This document shows positions 63,085 through 64,000 of a DNA stretch of 64,000 nucleotides, piece by piece; position 1 is the first letter of the stretch; the number at the start of each line of letters is the position of its first letter. Source of the stretch: Lewinellaceae bacterium (GTDB taxonomy: Bacteria > Bacteroidota > Bacteroidia > Chitinophagales > Saprospiraceae). Position numbers and translations under genes: made by a program. The DNA is taken from NCBI GenBank assembly GCA_020636215.1, contig JACJYG010000005.1, positions 1,116,001 to 1,180,000 on the forward strand, in the 5' to 3' direction. The notes under the pieces were generated by a model. That model had not been told where the DNA came from and did no database searches. It worked only from the letters and a program-made list of their open reading frames with translations.

Positions 63085-63660
63085 ATGAACGTTTTTATTC
63101 TTTGTACCGGTAGAAGCGGATCCACAACATTTGTTAGGGCCTGCCAGCATATGGACAACTTTTCCGCCGGCCACGAAACCCGGTCCGCTTTAGTCGGAGA
63201 AGAGCGCCTGGACTTTCCCGACAACCATATCGAGGCGGATAACCGCCTGAGCTGGATGCTCGGCAAGTTAGGGAAAAAATACGGCAAGGACGCCTTTTAT
63301 GTGCACCTCCGCCGCGATATCGAAACCACAGCCGTTAGCTTCAACCGACGTTGGGATTATCCCGGCAGCCTCATCCGGGCTTACACCGAAGGCATCCTTA
63401 TGGCCGGCGATCAAAGGGGCCTGAAGTATTGCCGCGACTTGCTCGAAACCATCCACTTCAACATCGAATACTTCCTCCGCGACAAACCCAACCAAATGAC
63501 CATCTCTCTGGAAAATATCCAGGAAGATTTTCCGCGCTTTTGGGAATGGATCGGCGCACAGGGCGACCTTGAAGCCGCCGTTCGGGAGTTGGAAATCCAC
63601 TACAATCAATCCAAAAAACTCGGTATCTTCGGCCGGTTGATCGATTTCATCAAGGGATAA
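63085..63660 (+). CDS. Sulfotransferase-like protein
   Basis: Start at 63085 (MNVFILCTGRSGSTTFVRACQ); upstream in-frame codons lie in the divergent gene. The 191-aa protein has the PAPS-binding P-loop-like CTGRSGSTT and a 3'-phosphate motif in YVHLRRDIETTAVSFNRRW (Arg, Ser). It would sulfate a carbohydrate or other acceptor. Shorter than typical (about 250-300 aa) but ends with a natural stop. Confidence 0.82.
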   Translation: MNVFILCTGRSGSTTFVRACQHMDNFSAGHETRSALVGEERLDFPDNHIEADNRLSWMLGKLGKKYGKDAFYVHLRRDIETTAVSFNRRWDYPGSLIRAYTEGILMAGDQRGLKYCRDLLETIHFNIEYFLRDKPNQMTISLENIQEDFPRFWEWIGAQGDLEAAVRELEIHYNQSKKLGIFGRLIDFIKG

Positions 63661-63665
63661 ATACA

Positions 63666-64000
63666 ATGAGGCACAAACCATATACTACTTTCGCCTTTTT
63701 TAAGGCTGCTATTGTCATCACCGGCATCCTGCTTATCCTCCTGGCCATCCTGGAATGGGGCCTGGGCGTTCCTGCTTTTCTGCCCGGCATCGCCCTGCTG
63801 CTGCTGGCCTTTGCCGTGCTCAGCTTCCGAATCGTACAGCTGATCTTTAAATTTCAGCTCAGCCGCATCCACGATACCAATCAGGTGGAAGCCCTGCTCT
63901 GGCTCTATTCCCGCTTTACCCCTTCGGTCAACCTGCCCGCTATGCGTGAGGTGGCCGGCTCGCCGGATTTCCTCAAAGTACTGGTCGAATATTTCTATTC
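63666..64000 (+). CDS. N-terminal part of a membrane-anchored, methyltransferase-type protein (partial)
   Basis: The ATG at 63666 follows the sulfotransferase stop by 5 bp, so the two are probably co-transcribed. The visible 111 aa start with two hydrophobic helices (AAIVITGILLILLAILEWGLGV and FLPGIALLLLAFAVLSF), followed by NQVEALLWLYSRFTPSVNLPAMREVAGSPDFLKVLVEYF. The latter resembles the leading segment of class I methyltransferases found in polysaccharide loci. It runs off the window, so the domain cannot be confirmed. Confidence 0.6.
   Translation, partial: MRHKPYTTFAFFKAAIVITGILLILLAILEWGLGVPAFLPGIALLLLAFAVLSFRIVQLIFKFQLSRIHDTNQVEALLWLYSRFTPSVNLPAMREVAGSPDFLKVLVEYFY

Overview
The window comes from a Bacteroidota chromosome, most likely a Saprospiraceae-type organism. 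The evidence is a T9SS type A sorting domain (47197-47964), a gliding-motility-type T9SS type B C-terminal domain (44210-46366), SPII lipoproteins, few Shine-Dalgarno sites and a TAnnTTTG-type -7 box. Host-like genes are GC-rich. Two blocks of them (1-3.3 kb and 35.8-64 kb) flank a markedly AT-rich, mobile-element-laden island (about 3.4-35.1 kb).

Left flank: the start of an unidentified gene, a sigma-70-like factor, a lipoprotein prolyl oligopeptidase, a divergent HxlR regulator/SnoaL-like lipoprotein pair with operator-like repeats, a small secreted protein, and remnants of IS66 and IS4-type elements.

Centre (6307-35132): I read this as an integron gene-cassette array without an integrase in view (a CALIN). 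Ten imperfect-palindrome spacers have attC architecture: a core like GCTAAC or GCGAAC, a short spacer, a long stem, then GTTnGC or GTTC. They separate units of one to four genes, all on the minus strand. Cassettes carry: a Ser/Thr kinase-TPR protein with a membrane partner; a PIN toxin/antitoxin pair; a HEPN/MNT pair; an ABC exporter pair; a subtilisin-like protease with a trypco2-like partner; a complete type III CBASS (CD-NTase, HORMA, TRIP13, NucC); a RES-like protein with a membrane protein (the latter broken by a fresh IS); an orphan gene; a CsgG-like/lipoprotein pair; and an HNH protein. Most recognisable cassettes are defence or conflict modules. Three attC sites are each split by a group IIC intron at the same point (GCATTGT^T where the 5' exon survives), on the plus strand and so opposite to the genes. 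An IS1182 element and a 139-bp MITE sit at the ACG(T/G) of the attC core. One attC holds a nest of an IS, a second-class group II intron (RT-HNH) and a truncated IIC intron.

Right flank: c-di-AMP cyclase, GNAT, two M20 peptidases, MFS transporter, trehalase, T9SS cargo proteins, two tandem MBOAT-SGNH fusion acyltransferases, then a minus-strand operon (53.6-59.4 kb) that looks like a pyrrolyl-carrier-protein pathway: carrier protein, prolyl-AMP ligase, prolyl-carrier dehydrogenase, flavin halogenase-like enzyme and methyltransferase. The window ends in a surface-polysaccharide-type neighbourhood (Smr/DUF2027 protein, methyltransferases, flippase, sulfotransferase). Several intergenic gaps carry 8-9 bp tandem repeats, and there are two short dispersed repeat families.
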